A stretch of 64,000 nucleotides of DNA from Nitrospirales bacterium (lineage in GTDB: Bacteria; Nitrospirota; Nitrospiria; Nitrospirales; UBA8639): positions 248,001 to 312,000 of the forward strand of contig JAJDBP010000017.1 of assembly GCA_029261295.1 (NCBI GenBank), given 5' to 3'. Positions 36,970-46,100 of the stretch are shown here, in pieces. A program made the position numbers and the translations under genes. Positions within the stretch are counted from its first letter, which is position 1, and each line of letters starts with the position of its first letter. Below the pieces are notes generated by a model, which saw nothing but the letters and a program-made list of their open reading frames with translations, ran no database searches and was not told the DNA's origin.

Positions 36970-38817
36970 TTACTGTCTGTGTGCGGTTCCACTCTCGGGA
37001 TTTGGTGTCTGGCCTATAGTTCGAAATTGCCTGTTGATCCCAGTCTCAAGCTGCTTGAGCTGAGTGGTACTAGCTTTCGTACGTAAGGATTTATTGAGAT
37101 TCGTTTCCAACGTCTTGAGCTGAGTGGTAGTGGCTTTGGTACGCAGAGATTTATTGAGATTCGTTTCTAAGGCCGTCAATTGCGTAGCACTAACTTTTGT
37201 ATCGATTTTTTTATTGACTTGCCTATCCAACGTTCCAACGCGATTATCCACCACCGTGAACCGGTCATCGACCCTACCCACCCGCGTATCTAATTTACCG
37301 ATCTTGGTGTCCACTGCCGTCACCCGTGTATCAACCGCACCCACCCGCGTATCTAATTTGCCGACCTTGGTGTCCACTGCCGTCACCCGAGTAGCAACCG
37401 TTCCCACCCGCACATCTAATGTGCCGACCTTGGTGGTGAGTCCGTCCATTTGTGAAGCAAGAGGACCCAAACCATCATTTTCAATTCTGCTAACATTGGT
37501 TGCAATCTCCTTTCGGAGATTCTCACGAGCTTGCCCAAAGGAAGCTAGAACACTTGTTCCAGCCGACGCAAGAGTACGGGAAGTCACATCAAGGACTGGG
37601 GAAAGCTCTACCTGCACTTCGCGCGAAAGTTTCCCCAAATTTGTGTTGAGAAAGTTGCGGATGGAAGTTTGGGTTAACTTCTGTCCAATATATTCGCCTA
37701 CAAGTCCTCTCTGGTTATTGAGATAGTTACTGATTTGGGTGTGAAAACGGTTTATTACAACCCCAAAATCGCCACCATAAATTCCCACATCGTTGAAGTC
37801 GCTTTCCAATGTGCTGCCTGCTTTTGACTGGGTCAAATATGTTTGAAGCCAAGCCCCGAGCCAATTCTTGATCTTTAGGGGTAGGAGAGCTGTGGCCTTG
37901 ACTGCCGTTTGGCCCTCTGCATCGTCAACATCATCTGCCACATACGCAAAAATTGTGGCCTCAATAATTGGCCAAGAATATAGATAGTCTTGGGCATTGA
38001 CAGTCTCAAATAAGGGTTTTCCAAAATCCCGAAAGTAAATATCCATGGCGTTTCTAAGCTGTTGATTGGCCTCTAACTTATATTGATGTGCTAATTCACG
38101 AAGGCCTTCTTCAGTTCCACGGGGCGTTGTTGCATTTGGATTCAGTGACTGAAGCGCAAGCTCCAAAATACTTTGGTGGATGTCCGGAAGTTGTTCAGAT
38201 GTCGGTGGCAGCAACAACACTTTAGCTGAGGCATCAGCTCCAGTACGGATTGTAATAGAACTCCCTTCTTGACTATCGCGGCCCGACGTGTTCCGAAGAC
38301 GACCCCATGTGGTGGTCATAGTTATTCGTGTCGCTCTTCGAGGTGTGGCTCGGTCCGAGCTCCCAACAGTTGCAATAAGATTGGTAGGTTGGCCAAGAAA
38401 TGGTTGGATTTGCAAAGCACGAAGTGATAGTTTTTCTTGTGCGCCAACGATCGCCTGAAGGGAATTTAGCTCTTCTCGCATTCTAGTAATTTCCTCCAAC
38501 AATCCTGTGACTGTTGTTTGAACGCCCCCTTTCATACTTTGTGGAGCAGAAGCGCCAGACAAGGTGAGGACAATTTCAGTAAACCGTTCTGGCCCAACAA
38601 GTGGCACTTCAACCAATTGTTGGAGATGGCTAAATCCCCCAAGCTCTTGACGCCGATCGAGAATCCGTTGAGCTACCCGCACACCAACATCCAATTCCCC
38701 TAAAATTCCGACCGCTCTAGCAAACGCTTCAGCTGTTTCCACAGCATTCAGAAAGCCGAGGACTTTTTGCGCATGTCCTAGCCCAACATCCTGTGGGCGG
38801 AGATACACGTTTGTCAT
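36970..38817 (-). CDS. Fibre-like protein: helix-hairpin-helix start, heptad-repeat shaft
   Basis: This is a 615-residue protein. Residues about 30-85 look like a ComEA-type helix-hairpin-helix (QRILDRRQELGGFSHLQQL then VPLVGPERF), normally a DNA-binding or protein-contact fold. The middle is mixed. From about 455 on there are ten back-to-back 7-residue units such as VGKLDTR and VTAVDTK, then three 20-residue units containing LETNLNKSLRT. Such in-register heptads form trimeric coiled coils in phage fibres. The C-terminus is short and polar. The start overlaps the previous gene by 4 bp. It is a likely fibre or connector of the tail particle. Confidence 0.75.
   Translation of the reverse strand: MTNVYLRPQDVGLGHAQKVLGFLNAVETAEAFARAVGILGELDVGVRVAQRILDRRQELGGFSHLQQLVEVPLVGPERFTEIVLTLSGASAPQSMKGGVQTTVTGLLEEITRMREELNSLQAIVGAQEKLSLRALQIQPFLGQPTNLIATVGSSDRATPRRATRITMTTTWGRLRNTSGRDSQEGSSITIRTGADASAKVLLLPPTSEQLPDIHQSILELALQSLNPNATTPRGTEEGLRELAHQYKLEANQQLRNAMDIYFRDFGKPLFETVNAQDYLYSWPIIEATIFAYVADDVDDAEGQTAVKATALLPLKIKNWLGAWLQTYLTQSKAGSTLESDFNDVGIYGGDFGVVINRFHTQISNYLNNQRGLVGEYIGQKLTQTSIRNFLNTNLGKLSREVQVELSPVLDVTSRTLASAGTSVLASFGQARENLRKEIATNVSRIENDGLGPLASQMDGLTTKVGTLDVRVGTVATRVTAVDTKVGKLDTRVGAVDTRVTAVDTKIGKLDTRVGRVDDRFTVVDNRVGTLDRQVNKKIDTKVSATQLTALETNLNKSLRTKATTTQLKTLETNLNKSLRTKASTTQLKQLETGINRQFRTIGQTPNPESGTAHRQ
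37051..37230. repeat. Three tandem 60-bp coding repeats
   Basis: Blocks starting at 37051, 37111 and 37171 align over 60 bp. The first two are nearly identical (TTGAGCTGAGTGGTA and TTTATTGAGATTCGTTT in both) and the third is more diverged. They encode the 20-residue units with LETNLNKSLRT near the C-terminus of the fibre-like protein. Confidence 0.75.
37231..37440. repeat. Array of 21-bp units coding heptads
   Basis: Ten consecutive 7-residue units are encoded, for example VTAVDTK, VGKLDTR and VGAVDTR. At DNA level an 84-bp block is duplicated (GTGTCCACTGCCGTCACCCG recurs twice). Arrays like this can change length by recombination. Confidence 0.7.
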
Positions 38818-40355
38818 GATCTGTTAATGCCTCCCAGGCCTTCCGTAAATTTGAAATTACCAATAAAGTTATTGAAAGAATCAAAACCAACCTTGGCGTC
38901 CATTATTTCCTTTACACCCTGCACCTCAATGTCAAATGCTGCAATTTTCTTTTGAGCAGTCTTAATATCCCCATCTTCTCGGAAAAGCTCGTCCCTAAAT
39001 TTCTCCTGGTCTTGTTGGACCTGCAAAGAAACTCTCTCCTGAATATTGGCGAGCTCTTGTGTGACCCTTAGGCTTAAATCAGTCTTGGCTGCGTCAACTT
39101 GAATGTCTGATTGCGTAGCGGTATTGGCAAAAACATGGAAAGCCGTTGCTGGCTCAGAAATACCGAGCGTGGCCGCTTGAGAATATTCCAGGGTTTGTTG
39201 TATTGCCACGGCATTTTGGACGGCCTTTGCCACCTCAGGGGTGAACGATGAGTTGGGTGCAGAAACTCGCCCAGCGGCATCGTAAAGGGCAAGGTAGTCA
39301 CGTTGTTTCGCCACTAGGCCTTTATTTTGAATAATGTCTCCAACCACGTCTTTGATCCGCCCCATTGACCCCAACAAATCATGGTCAATCTTGGGTTTCA
39401 AACGTTCAAGATAGAGGTTGCCAAGCTGCGGGAGTTCTTGCAAATAATCTAAAGTAATCCATGGGCTAATCCAATCACGGAAAGTCACCTGTATCGTCGA
39501 GACGCCTAAACTGGCATCTGGGGTACTTGGATTCCCGTCATGTTTTGCGAAGGCCATGACGGTCGAACGATAGTCACGCCAACGGTGGCGAAATAATGGA
39601 GAAAACCGACCCACAACATTAATGGGATTTCGAATATAATAGGCATCTACATATTGGCGCACACTTATTCCATCAGCACGATCGTACTCCTTGGACATGG
39701 TTTTAAATGCGCCCCTCAAATTGGCTTCCATGGGAGTTGCCGCTTCCAGGAAACTTTGCGCAATAGACCGGTTGTTGTTTTCCGGGAGTATTGCCCGCAA
39801 TGTTCCGGACACTTCGTCTTCTTCTTCATCCGTAAATCCTTCAGTATGCTCAGCTCGCAACAGCACTTGTGCTTCGCCCTGGGCATTCACTTGCACGGAG
39901 ATCGTACGGTCAACAGCTCCATCACGACTCGTAAATCCAGCCGCTGCTTTCAACTGTCCCCAAGCTGCCACAAAATCCACCCACGGTCGATTTGCCGAAT
40001 TAGCAAGGTTTTCTAACGGGTCATCGTTCAAGCGAGTAAGGCGAGCTGTAAGCAGAGCCATCTCGCCAAGTGCATAATTCACTCGTTCGGTGCGCAGCGT
40101 TAAACGGTAGAACCGTTGTTCAAGAATTTCTACCGACGTTCGTACATTTTCAACAATACTTTCTAAGCTCTCTATCTGAGTGTGGAGTGTCTCAACGCGA
40201 TTGTCGATTGTCGCAATACTTTCCGTCAGGAGGGTCACATCTTCACGATGTTTTTTTTCGTTTTCCTCAATATGGTCGATGAGATTGTTCCAATCATTCG
40301 ACCGGATTAATTCCCCTGAGATTTTTCCGCCAAGTCTATCTGCTAATTCGCCCAT
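38814..40355 (-). CDS. Tail-cluster protein with N-terminal coiled coil, fibre/collar-like
   Basis: This protein has 513 residues from the ATG at 40355, which follows GAGGAGGGTAACACC; the frame is open to 40475. It opens with GELIRSNDWNNLIDHIEE, a phrase common at the start of tail-fibre or baseplate-attached proteins. A coiled coil covers about residues 25-105. The middle (about 130-380) is mixed alpha/beta with RHRWRDYRSTVMAF and VTFRDWISPW. The C-terminal part is helical (QEKFRDELFREDGDIKTAQKK). It resembles the following 615-residue protein in overall plan, so the two may assemble together. The exact function is not recognised. Confidence 0.75.
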   Translation of the reverse strand: MGELADRLGGKISGELIRSNDWNNLIDHIEENEKKHREDVTLLTESIATIDNRVETLHTQIESLESIVENVRTSVEILEQRFYRLTLRTERVNYALGEMALLTARLTRLNDDPLENLANSANRPWVDFVAAWGQLKAAAGFTSRDGAVDRTISVQVNAQGEAQVLLRAEHTEGFTDEEEDEVSGTLRAILPENNNRSIAQSFLEAATPMEANLRGAFKTMSKEYDRADGISVRQYVDAYYIRNPINVVGRFSPLFRHRWRDYRSTVMAFAKHDGNPSTPDASLGVSTIQVTFRDWISPWITLDYLQELPQLGNLYLERLKPKIDHDLLGSMGRIKDVVGDIIQNKGLVAKQRDYLALYDAAGRVSAPNSSFTPEVAKAVQNAVAIQQTLEYSQAATLGISEPATAFHVFANTATQSDIQVDAAKTDLSLRVTQELANIQERVSLQVQQDQEKFRDELFREDGDIKTAQKKIAAFDIEVQGVKEIMDAKVGFDSFNNFIGNFKFTEGLGGINRS

Positions 40356-40359
40356 GGTG

Positions 40360-42813
40360 TTACCCTCCTCGTACGATTTGTTCGCCCACGGCCAATAGGG
40401 TTCGCACTCCCGCTGGTCGGACTTGTTGAATACCTGTCCACACACGATCCAGAATTGCGGGATCAATCCGCTCATCCTCGGTTCTTGTGCCCAAACGGGC
40501 TAACACGGCGAGCGGCCGTTTGGCTTCCCATTCAAACCAAACTTGCGCTGCTGGATTGAACGGGAAAATTGTTTCATCGAAATCACTAGACGGGGGTGGA
40601 GTTGTCACATCAAAACGTCCTTCTCCCGGAGCTAGTCGATCATCTGGTGGTGGGAGCAACCGCCCCTCAATCGTCCAAGCAGGGAGTGTTTTGGGTTCTG
40701 GGGCAAGAGATGTTTCGAGTGCCAGGTAACGCCAGTAGGAATTTCCCACTGGTACACGAGGGACTGCGGGCACCCCCCCATCGACGATAACAGTCTGTTG
40801 TAATTTGATTCGCATTCTAAATGAAGTCGCATTCACTCCAGAATCACGAATAAATTCTTGGCCATTCCAATTACCACGATCAGCCTCAATAGAATCTGTC
40901 CATAGGATCGCGTAAATTGCAGATCGGGCAGTCGTCCGCAACTCGCCATCAAAGGTACGGCGTAATCCGTTCATCCAACGTTCCCACCTTGAAGTCGATC
41001 GATTAAATAACCACGACCCTCTGGGAGCGGATTGGCCATCAAAAAGCGTGTCAGCTGGCCCAAGGTGTTTCCATTCAGCCGTTCGTGGCTGCCACCAGTC
41101 ATGGCCATCGTATCGAAAGAGTCCACGATCGGTGCAGAACCACACTAACCCTCTCGCGTCCTCTTCAATGGCAAATACACGACCTTGACTCAAGTCGGGA
41201 AACGCTTCGAGCACAGTTTCATAGGTAAGCCCTCGAACCGACCGCGCGATGTACCGCGCAATGCCGTGTGCGGTGCCGAGCCAAAGTGATGTGTCTGGTC
41301 CACGAAAAATGGCGTAAACCGGAGGGAGAAACACCTCGTTTGCCTCTGGAATACTCCCATGGTCATCATTTGTTCCAGGTGTAAAAATTCTCCAATCGGA
41401 TTCGTTCTCTGTTGATGCGCCACCAAGATACCAGTACCACTTGTTTGTAGTCGGTTGATAATAGAGAAGGCCCCGTTCAGTTCCAAAAAAGAACGTGCCA
41501 TTGCTATCTTGGAAAATGGCATAGACATTGACCTCAGTACTTTCATCTTCCCCTAGTCCATAGGAAGTAATTTCATCATTTTCCCCCAGGCGAATAATGC
41601 CGGCCGAGGTCCCCATCCACCACTCATCTCCAGACTGGTGAAGCGCAAAAATAGAATGATCTTCAAGCCCACCGATTGACTCCTTGGTAAAAGAGTCGAT
41701 CTCCGCTGGGTATAGGTTGACCCGAAATAAGCCCGCTGAGGTTCCGACCAGAAGGTTTTCTCCGTCTTCAGCAAAACAAAGTGGTGCGGGGAGATCTGTG
41801 AGAGCCTCCATCCAGTCTTGGCCATCAAAACGCCATAACGTTCCCGTTCCATCCTCATCAGACGCGACCCATAAGGTTCGGTCATAAGCCTGATGAAAAG
41901 CGCGAATATGGGTGACGAGAGTCTCACCTTCCACACGTCGCCAAGGTCCTGGGGCCGTCGGGTCAGCTGACGTGGTTTGGGTTGGTCGTGAACGCGCCCG
42001 ACTGAGACCGTTTTCGAGAGCGATCCAAGAGTCGAAGGCTGGCCGAAGGCGAAGGGTCTCTTCCGGTGCAAGGGTTCCCAAATAGGCGATGCCGAGAGGC
42101 GGGTGTACGTCGCCTCTTTTAAATATTTCAATAATGGGGTTCACCGTGGCATCAATTTCATTTTGAATCGGCTCTAAACCTCGGATGTAGATGGTCGGGA
42201 GGGCAGAGGCCAGGCCATCATTTTCTAATTGCCAACGCATGAGCGGCCCGACTTTGTCCGTTGGAACCCCCCGTGATGTTACAGGCTGGAACCGAGTGAC
42301 AAGAGGTGCGAATTCTTCTAACCAGAAGGGCCGATCACGTTCCTCCAGGGGTAGTTCGGGGCTTTGCTCTATGGGTAACTGAGCCTCGATCATTCGTCGT
42401 AAGGCGTCTACGGTTCCCAACCCATTCCTGTAGAGCGCGACAGTTCGTCTAACCCGTTGACGGTAGGTTTCGACAAACTCCCGCAGTGTCGGTGGTTCCT
42501 GCCAGGGGGTCAGGGAAAGAAGGGCGGCCAAGTGTCCCAGGTCTTCGAGGTAGGGAAAAGTCGCAATTTCGGGCGCATTATTCCCAGCAGGAGACAGTGC
42601 TCGCAATTGACGGTCACGATTAAAATAAGGATTAAATGTTGCGCGGTCTGCAAATCGAAACCAGTGTGCATGGAGGACATCAGTAGCTTCCCGATTAATT
42701 TCCTCCAAGCAGTTGGCAACCGCTTGAAGATATTCGGAGAGCAAGCTTACCCGGCCAGGTTGTGGACGATACAGAGAAGGGAGGCGCTCTTGAATTTGCT
42801 CCAACCTAGACAT
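40360..42813 (-). CDS. Tail protein I-like baseplate protein with embedded beta-propeller
   Basis: This is an 817-residue protein. The first about 140 residues match tail protein I/wedge proteins (RLPSLYRPQPGRVSLLSEYLQ, YFNRDRQLRALSP, TLREFVETYRQRVRRTVALY). Residues about 310-600 carry six propeller units of the two-component-regulator type, each ending like GTSAGLFRV, GTSAGIIRL, GTERGLLYY, GTAHGIARY or CTDRGLFRY. The C-terminus (about 650-817) returns to a baseplate-like region, ending WTGIQQVRPAGVRTLLAVG. The propeller therefore sits inside a structural subunit. It could bind a receptor, a glycan or a cargo protein. The start overlaps the J gene by 8 bp. Confidence 0.85.
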   Translation of the reverse strand: MSRLEQIQERLPSLYRPQPGRVSLLSEYLQAVANCLEEINREATDVLHAHWFRFADRATFNPYFNRDRQLRALSPAGNNAPEIATFPYLEDLGHLAALLSLTPWQEPPTLREFVETYRQRVRRTVALYRNGLGTVDALRRMIEAQLPIEQSPELPLEERDRPFWLEEFAPLVTRFQPVTSRGVPTDKVGPLMRWQLENDGLASALPTIYIRGLEPIQNEIDATVNPIIEIFKRGDVHPPLGIAYLGTLAPEETLRLRPAFDSWIALENGLSRARSRPTQTTSADPTAPGPWRRVEGETLVTHIRAFHQAYDRTLWVASDEDGTGTLWRFDGQDWMEALTDLPAPLCFAEDGENLLVGTSAGLFRVNLYPAEIDSFTKESIGGLEDHSIFALHQSGDEWWMGTSAGIIRLGENDEITSYGLGEDESTEVNVYAIFQDSNGTFFFGTERGLLYYQPTTNKWYWYLGGASTENESDWRIFTPGTNDDHGSIPEANEVFLPPVYAIFRGPDTSLWLGTAHGIARYIARSVRGLTYETVLEAFPDLSQGRVFAIEEDARGLVWFCTDRGLFRYDGHDWWQPRTAEWKHLGPADTLFDGQSAPRGSWLFNRSTSRWERWMNGLRRTFDGELRTTARSAIYAILWTDSIEADRGNWNGQEFIRDSGVNATSFRMRIKLQQTVIVDGGVPAVPRVPVGNSYWRYLALETSLAPEPKTLPAWTIEGRLLPPPDDRLAPGEGRFDVTTPPPSSDFDETIFPFNPAAQVWFEWEAKRPLAVLARLGTRTEDERIDPAILDRVWTGIQQVRPAGVRTLLAVGEQIVRGG

Positions 42814-44575
42814 CGCTTGGCTCCGGGTGCAGTTCTACTCCACCAAGAGTAAGCCGTTCGAACCCTGTCAGAATATAGGAGTTCTGGGGTTGTACTAGTA
42901 TTCGACTTAATCCGCTTTCTAACGTAAAAATAAATTTTACTTCATAGGGCAAAGACCCAGTGGGAAGCTCTGGTATGCTTCCTCCACTTCCCACCGCGCT
43001 ATCGAATTCTTCCAGGGATTCCCCTGGTTTCCCGGGTAATGTCACCACTCGGAGAAGTTTCCCATAAGACAATGCTTGTATAGCTTCTTCTGTGTCTTCA
43101 CTGGCATTCACGTCATTCAAATAGGTTATCGCCGTCGTGAGCTCGACTTTTATCCTATCAGGATCAGGCAATTCTTCGCCTTCGGGAAATGTCATCATCA
43201 GGGTCAGTTGGGTTGGAAGGTTGGGATCGGCAATCTGTAGATCACCCAGTATGGTGGGGAAATCCTTAATCATCAGTTGTCCCGTTTCGCGGTCCAGCAC
43301 ATCTTCAGCAACTCCCTCTACATCCCAAGTTGCACTGAGGAGTCGTACATCGTCGACTTCTTCGAAGCTTAAGACCAATCCAACGATTCGATTGACACTT
43401 CCTGCTGCATCTGCTGGAAGTTTGGTGAAATAGTTCTCAATCTTCTGACGCACACCGCGCTGTATGGTCCGCAGGTCTTGTTCGAGGAGGCCACTAACCG
43501 TGGAGAGTCGAATTTCAAGATGAACTTTCCTGGGCGGTTGACTTCCCTTGAGAACTACCTGAACGCCAGCTGGTCGAGTGTCTTCAATTGCCTTGCGCAT
43601 GCGCTGTTCTTGTTCAGGAGTTAAAGTCTCTTCCATAGGGGTAATTTCAATGAAACCAGGTTTATTCGGATCCTCTATCACTTCAGCCTTGATCCCCTGT
43701 CGTGTGATGGCATGTTTGATTGCACCAAGGGTGGCTCGCTCGCTTCCATGAAGGAAATTTTTTGCACGAATTCGCAGCGCACGGTCAGTTTCATCTTCCG
43801 TGGTTATGACTGTGGGTTTGGGGTTGGTGACGGCCTCAATTCCTGCAATAGGTCGTGGGAGAACGGCAAGCATGTCGGCGGCGAGCCCATTATTGATTTC
43901 CAAATCTCGAGCGACGACACTCATCGTATTTTGTCCGCTTGCCATCGTGACGGTTTCCGTTGTTTCATACTCGATATCACCATTCTCTGTGATGATGCGT
44001 GTCCCGGCAGGCACATGAATCAATCCCCGTGAACCAGAGGATCGTCGAAACTCAACTGGACCGGCAGGTCTTCCACCCTTGATTCGATGAACCCCCAAAA
44101 GAGCCACCACATTATCCAGTGATGAGCCAGTAGCCGTGTCGATAAACCCTGCTTGATACACGACATCCAACTGGGCGTACAAACGCGCGATTTCCAAGCC
44201 CACTGATTCGGCAAGAGTCCTTACGACACTTCCTGTATGAATATCTGTCAGTTGGGGCTCGGCCGATTTGGGATTATAATTCACCTGCACTAACGTGCCA
44301 CTATCGGGAAGTTCAGCGCCTTCCTTCCACTGAAGCGTTTGGTCATCCGCAAGCAAGGCATAATCCGCATCTTGGCGAAACAAATGAGGTTCCCCATTAC
44401 GGCTGCCATAGACCGACACAATGTTGGAAACTTTTGATTGTTGCAAACTATGTTGGAAGGGTGGCGCCGCACCCCCCGGTGGGGGGAACGGGTGCGATTC
44501 CGCGGCGACTCCCCCGGTCACAGAAGTAAGAATATTATCGATAACTTCCGGAAAAGTTCGGCGACGAAAGCTCAT
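42806..44575 (-). CDS. Baseplate J-like protein (wedge)
   Basis: This 589-residue protein matches the Baseplate_J family of contractile tails, the wedge that forms the baseplate ring around the spike. Visible features are GLEIARLYAQLDVVYQAGFIDTATGSSLDNVVALLGVHR-like sequence (about 125-165), RSSGSRGLIHVPAGTRI, DRALRIRAKNFLHGSERATLGAIKHAI and RPAGVQVVLKG. Length is between those of Afp11-like and Mu gp47-like proteins. The N-terminal 60 residues have a Pro/Gly-rich linker (FPPPGGAAPPF). It overlaps both neighbouring genes by 4-8 bp, so translation is coupled. Confidence 0.93.
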   Translation of the reverse strand: MSFRRRTFPEVIDNILTSVTGGVAAESHPFPPPGGAAPPFQHSLQQSKVSNIVSVYGSRNGEPHLFRQDADYALLADDQTLQWKEGAELPDSGTLVQVNYNPKSAEPQLTDIHTGSVVRTLAESVGLEIARLYAQLDVVYQAGFIDTATGSSLDNVVALLGVHRIKGGRPAGPVEFRRSSGSRGLIHVPAGTRIITENGDIEYETTETVTMASGQNTMSVVARDLEINNGLAADMLAVLPRPIAGIEAVTNPKPTVITTEDETDRALRIRAKNFLHGSERATLGAIKHAITRQGIKAEVIEDPNKPGFIEITPMEETLTPEQEQRMRKAIEDTRPAGVQVVLKGSQPPRKVHLEIRLSTVSGLLEQDLRTIQRGVRQKIENYFTKLPADAAGSVNRIVGLVLSFEEVDDVRLLSATWDVEGVAEDVLDRETGQLMIKDFPTILGDLQIADPNLPTQLTLMMTFPEGEELPDPDRIKVELTTAITYLNDVNASEDTEEAIQALSYGKLLRVVTLPGKPGESLEEFDSAVGSGGSIPELPTGSLPYEVKFIFTLESGLSRILVQPQNSYILTGFERLTLGGVELHPEPSDV

Positions 44576-45033
44576 TGCTCTAACTCCAAGGTAAATGGTC
44601 CTATGGTGACGATCCCGGTTTTGGTAACGGGTTGCACTTGCAACAAGACATTTACCCGATCCCGTGTCCCCTTCTCGGAAACGACTGAGAGTGCCACCAC
44701 TTTATGAATTCGAGATTCAAATTTGAGACTCTCCAGAATGTAAAGTCGAATTAAGTCCCGTACGGTATCGGTGTTTTGGCGACCGATGAGTTCGTATAAG
44801 CGTGAGCCATACTCGGGATGTCCCAGTGCGGACAATTCTCCTTTTGGGGTCAGTAAACGCATAAAAATGGCCTGTTTAAGATTGTCATCGTTACAAATTT
44901 TTCCCATATCGGCATATCGCCCAGGCTGTTTGGGCAATCGACGATAATCCGTATCGACGGTATAGACAGGCCGAAACTCATTATTTTGAAGGCAGAGGCG
45001 AATATCCGTCAGAAGGGGAGTATTATTAGCCAT
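44572..45033 (-). CDS. gp25-like baseplate protein
   Basis: This 153-residue protein belongs to the GPW/gp25 family, a conserved wedge component of phage tails, type VI secretion (TssE) and injection systems. The core pattern is LKQAIFMRLLTPKGELSALGHPEYGSRLYELIG (quoted in parts: LLTPKGELSALGHPEYGSRL and DTVRDLIRLYILESL). The conserved Glu-Pro-Arg patch of TssE is replaced here by PEYGSR. The ATG is 3 bp after the PAAR stop, and the stop overlaps the J gene by 4 bp. Confidence 0.92.
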   Translation of the reverse strand: MANNTPLLTDIRLCLQNNEFRPVYTVDTDYRRLPKQPGRYADMGKICNDDNLKQAIFMRLLTPKGELSALGHPEYGSRLYELIGRQNTDTVRDLIRLYILESLKFESRIHKVVALSVVSEKGTRDRVNVLLQVQPVTKTGIVTIGPFTLELEQ

Positions 45034-45036
45034 GCA

Positions 45037-45432
45037 TTACCCTCCAATCAGTACCGTGCCCACGGAAACTACTGTTCCAATAGGAAGATCGGCTGGATCG
45101 TTGCAGGTCATTGCCGTGTCACCATTTCTGGCGGCAGCCTTCCCATTAATAAACACAGAACTACTGCCAAGTTGAATCGTGCCTTGATTCGTGGGAGGTT
45201 TCTGGAACGGCCCTCCCTGAGGAATATGGGACGGGGTGTTGGTGGCCGTACTGCCTTGTACTGCCGCCGCCTTTCCTTGGATGTTGACGTCCGCGCTCAA
45301 TGAACCATCCAACATGCCGGTAAAAGGATGCGGTAATGGTGTAGGAATAGGCCCGCCAGGCGAGGGAATCATGATGATATGGGTATCGGTCGCAATCACT
45401 TGGTCTCCCTGTTTGGCTGCTGGCTGTCCCAT
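45037..45432 (-). CDS. PAAR-domain spike-tip protein
   Basis: This 131-residue protein is a PAAR/DUF4150-type cone that caps the spike. It begins GQPAAKQGDQVIATDTHI, repeats the fold in AAAVQGSTATNTPSHIP and has VFINGKAAARNGDTAMTCNDP near the end. His18, His66 and Cys107 are candidate zinc ligands. In tails and type VI secretion such tips sharpen the spike and can carry effectors. No toxin extension is fused here. It is encoded directly after the spike gene, with a 20-bp gap. Confidence 0.92.
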   Translation of the reverse strand: MGQPAAKQGDQVIATDTHIIMIPSPGGPIPTPLPHPFTGMLDGSLSADVNIQGKAAAVQGSTATNTPSHIPQGGPFQKPPTNQGTIQLGSSSVFINGKAAARNGDTAMTCNDPADLPIGTVVSVGTVLIGG

Positions 45433-45452
45433 ATGCGCAATTTCCTAGAACC

Positions 45453-46100
45453 TTAGTTAATATTAACCGTTGCCCCCTTCAGATTGAGTTCGCCAGATGC
45501 CTTGACGTTAATCGCATCACCTTCCAGAGTAATCTCCCCGCCCTTCATCTTGATGGTTCCTTGACTTTCTATTGTCATGGCACCGTCACGTTCAATGGTC
45601 AATGTGGCCTTTCCACTGTCGACATCGACTTCGATCACGGGGTCATCGTCCCGCAAACGGAGTAACAGTCCTGAACCTATTTTCACACTCATTTCACGTG
45701 TGTCCCCGCTATGCAACTCAAAATGCACCGCATCATTCTCTTCAGCACCGAGTGGAAGATGGAGGATGATCTGTCCGTCATCGTTCATGGGAGGCCGATC
45801 CTCGTCATTGTACAGACTGCCAGTGATGATCGGCGCATTAATGTCTCCTCCAATGAATTGCACGAGGACAAGGTGTCCTACGGCAGGGATACTGACGCTA
45901 CCAATGCGTGAGGTCATAACTGGCACCTGTTTTAATACAATTCCCGAATTGCGGAGTTGCACGGAACAGGCATAATTATCTTTATCCGAGTCAGTTGCAT
46001 GGGGATGCTGCTCTTGGACAATACCAAGCTCCCCCGTACGGATAGATTTGAGTTCCCCTTGTACGATTCGTTGAATGGTTTCGACCAGTGTGTGAGTCAT
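45453..46100 (-). CDS. Baseplate spike protein, gpV/gp5-like
   Basis: This protein has 215 residues from the ATG at 46100, which overlaps the gpD stop by 4 bp; the frame extends to 46145. Residues about 15-100 are the OB-fold of phage baseplate assembly protein V (LGIVQEQHPHATDSDKDNYA, VGHLVLVQFIGGDINAPI, GSLYNDEDRPP). The C-terminus is a run of short beta strands (GAMTIESQGTIKMKGGEI, INVKASGELNLKGATVNIN) that would trimerise into a beta-helical needle. It carries no lysozyme domain, unlike T4 gp5. It should bind the gpD-like hub above and the PAAR tip below. Confidence 0.93.
   Translation of the reverse strand: MTHTLVETIQRIVQGELKSIRTGELGIVQEQHPHATDSDKDNYACSVQLRNSGIVLKQVPVMTSRIGSVSIPAVGHLVLVQFIGGDINAPIITGSLYNDEDRPPMNDDGQIILHLPLGAEENDAVHFELHSGDTREMSVKIGSGLLLRLRDDDPVIEVDVDSGKATLTIERDGAMTIESQGTIKMKGGEITLEGDAINVKASGELNLKGATVNIN

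Noticed and set aside
37051-37440. CRISPR-like array
   Set aside because: The repeats are contiguous, in frame and encode coiled-coil units; there are no spacers.
37124-37726. 200-codon plus-strand frame
   Set aside because: It is antisense to the repeat-coding part of the fibre-like gene; its repeats are shadows of the heptads.
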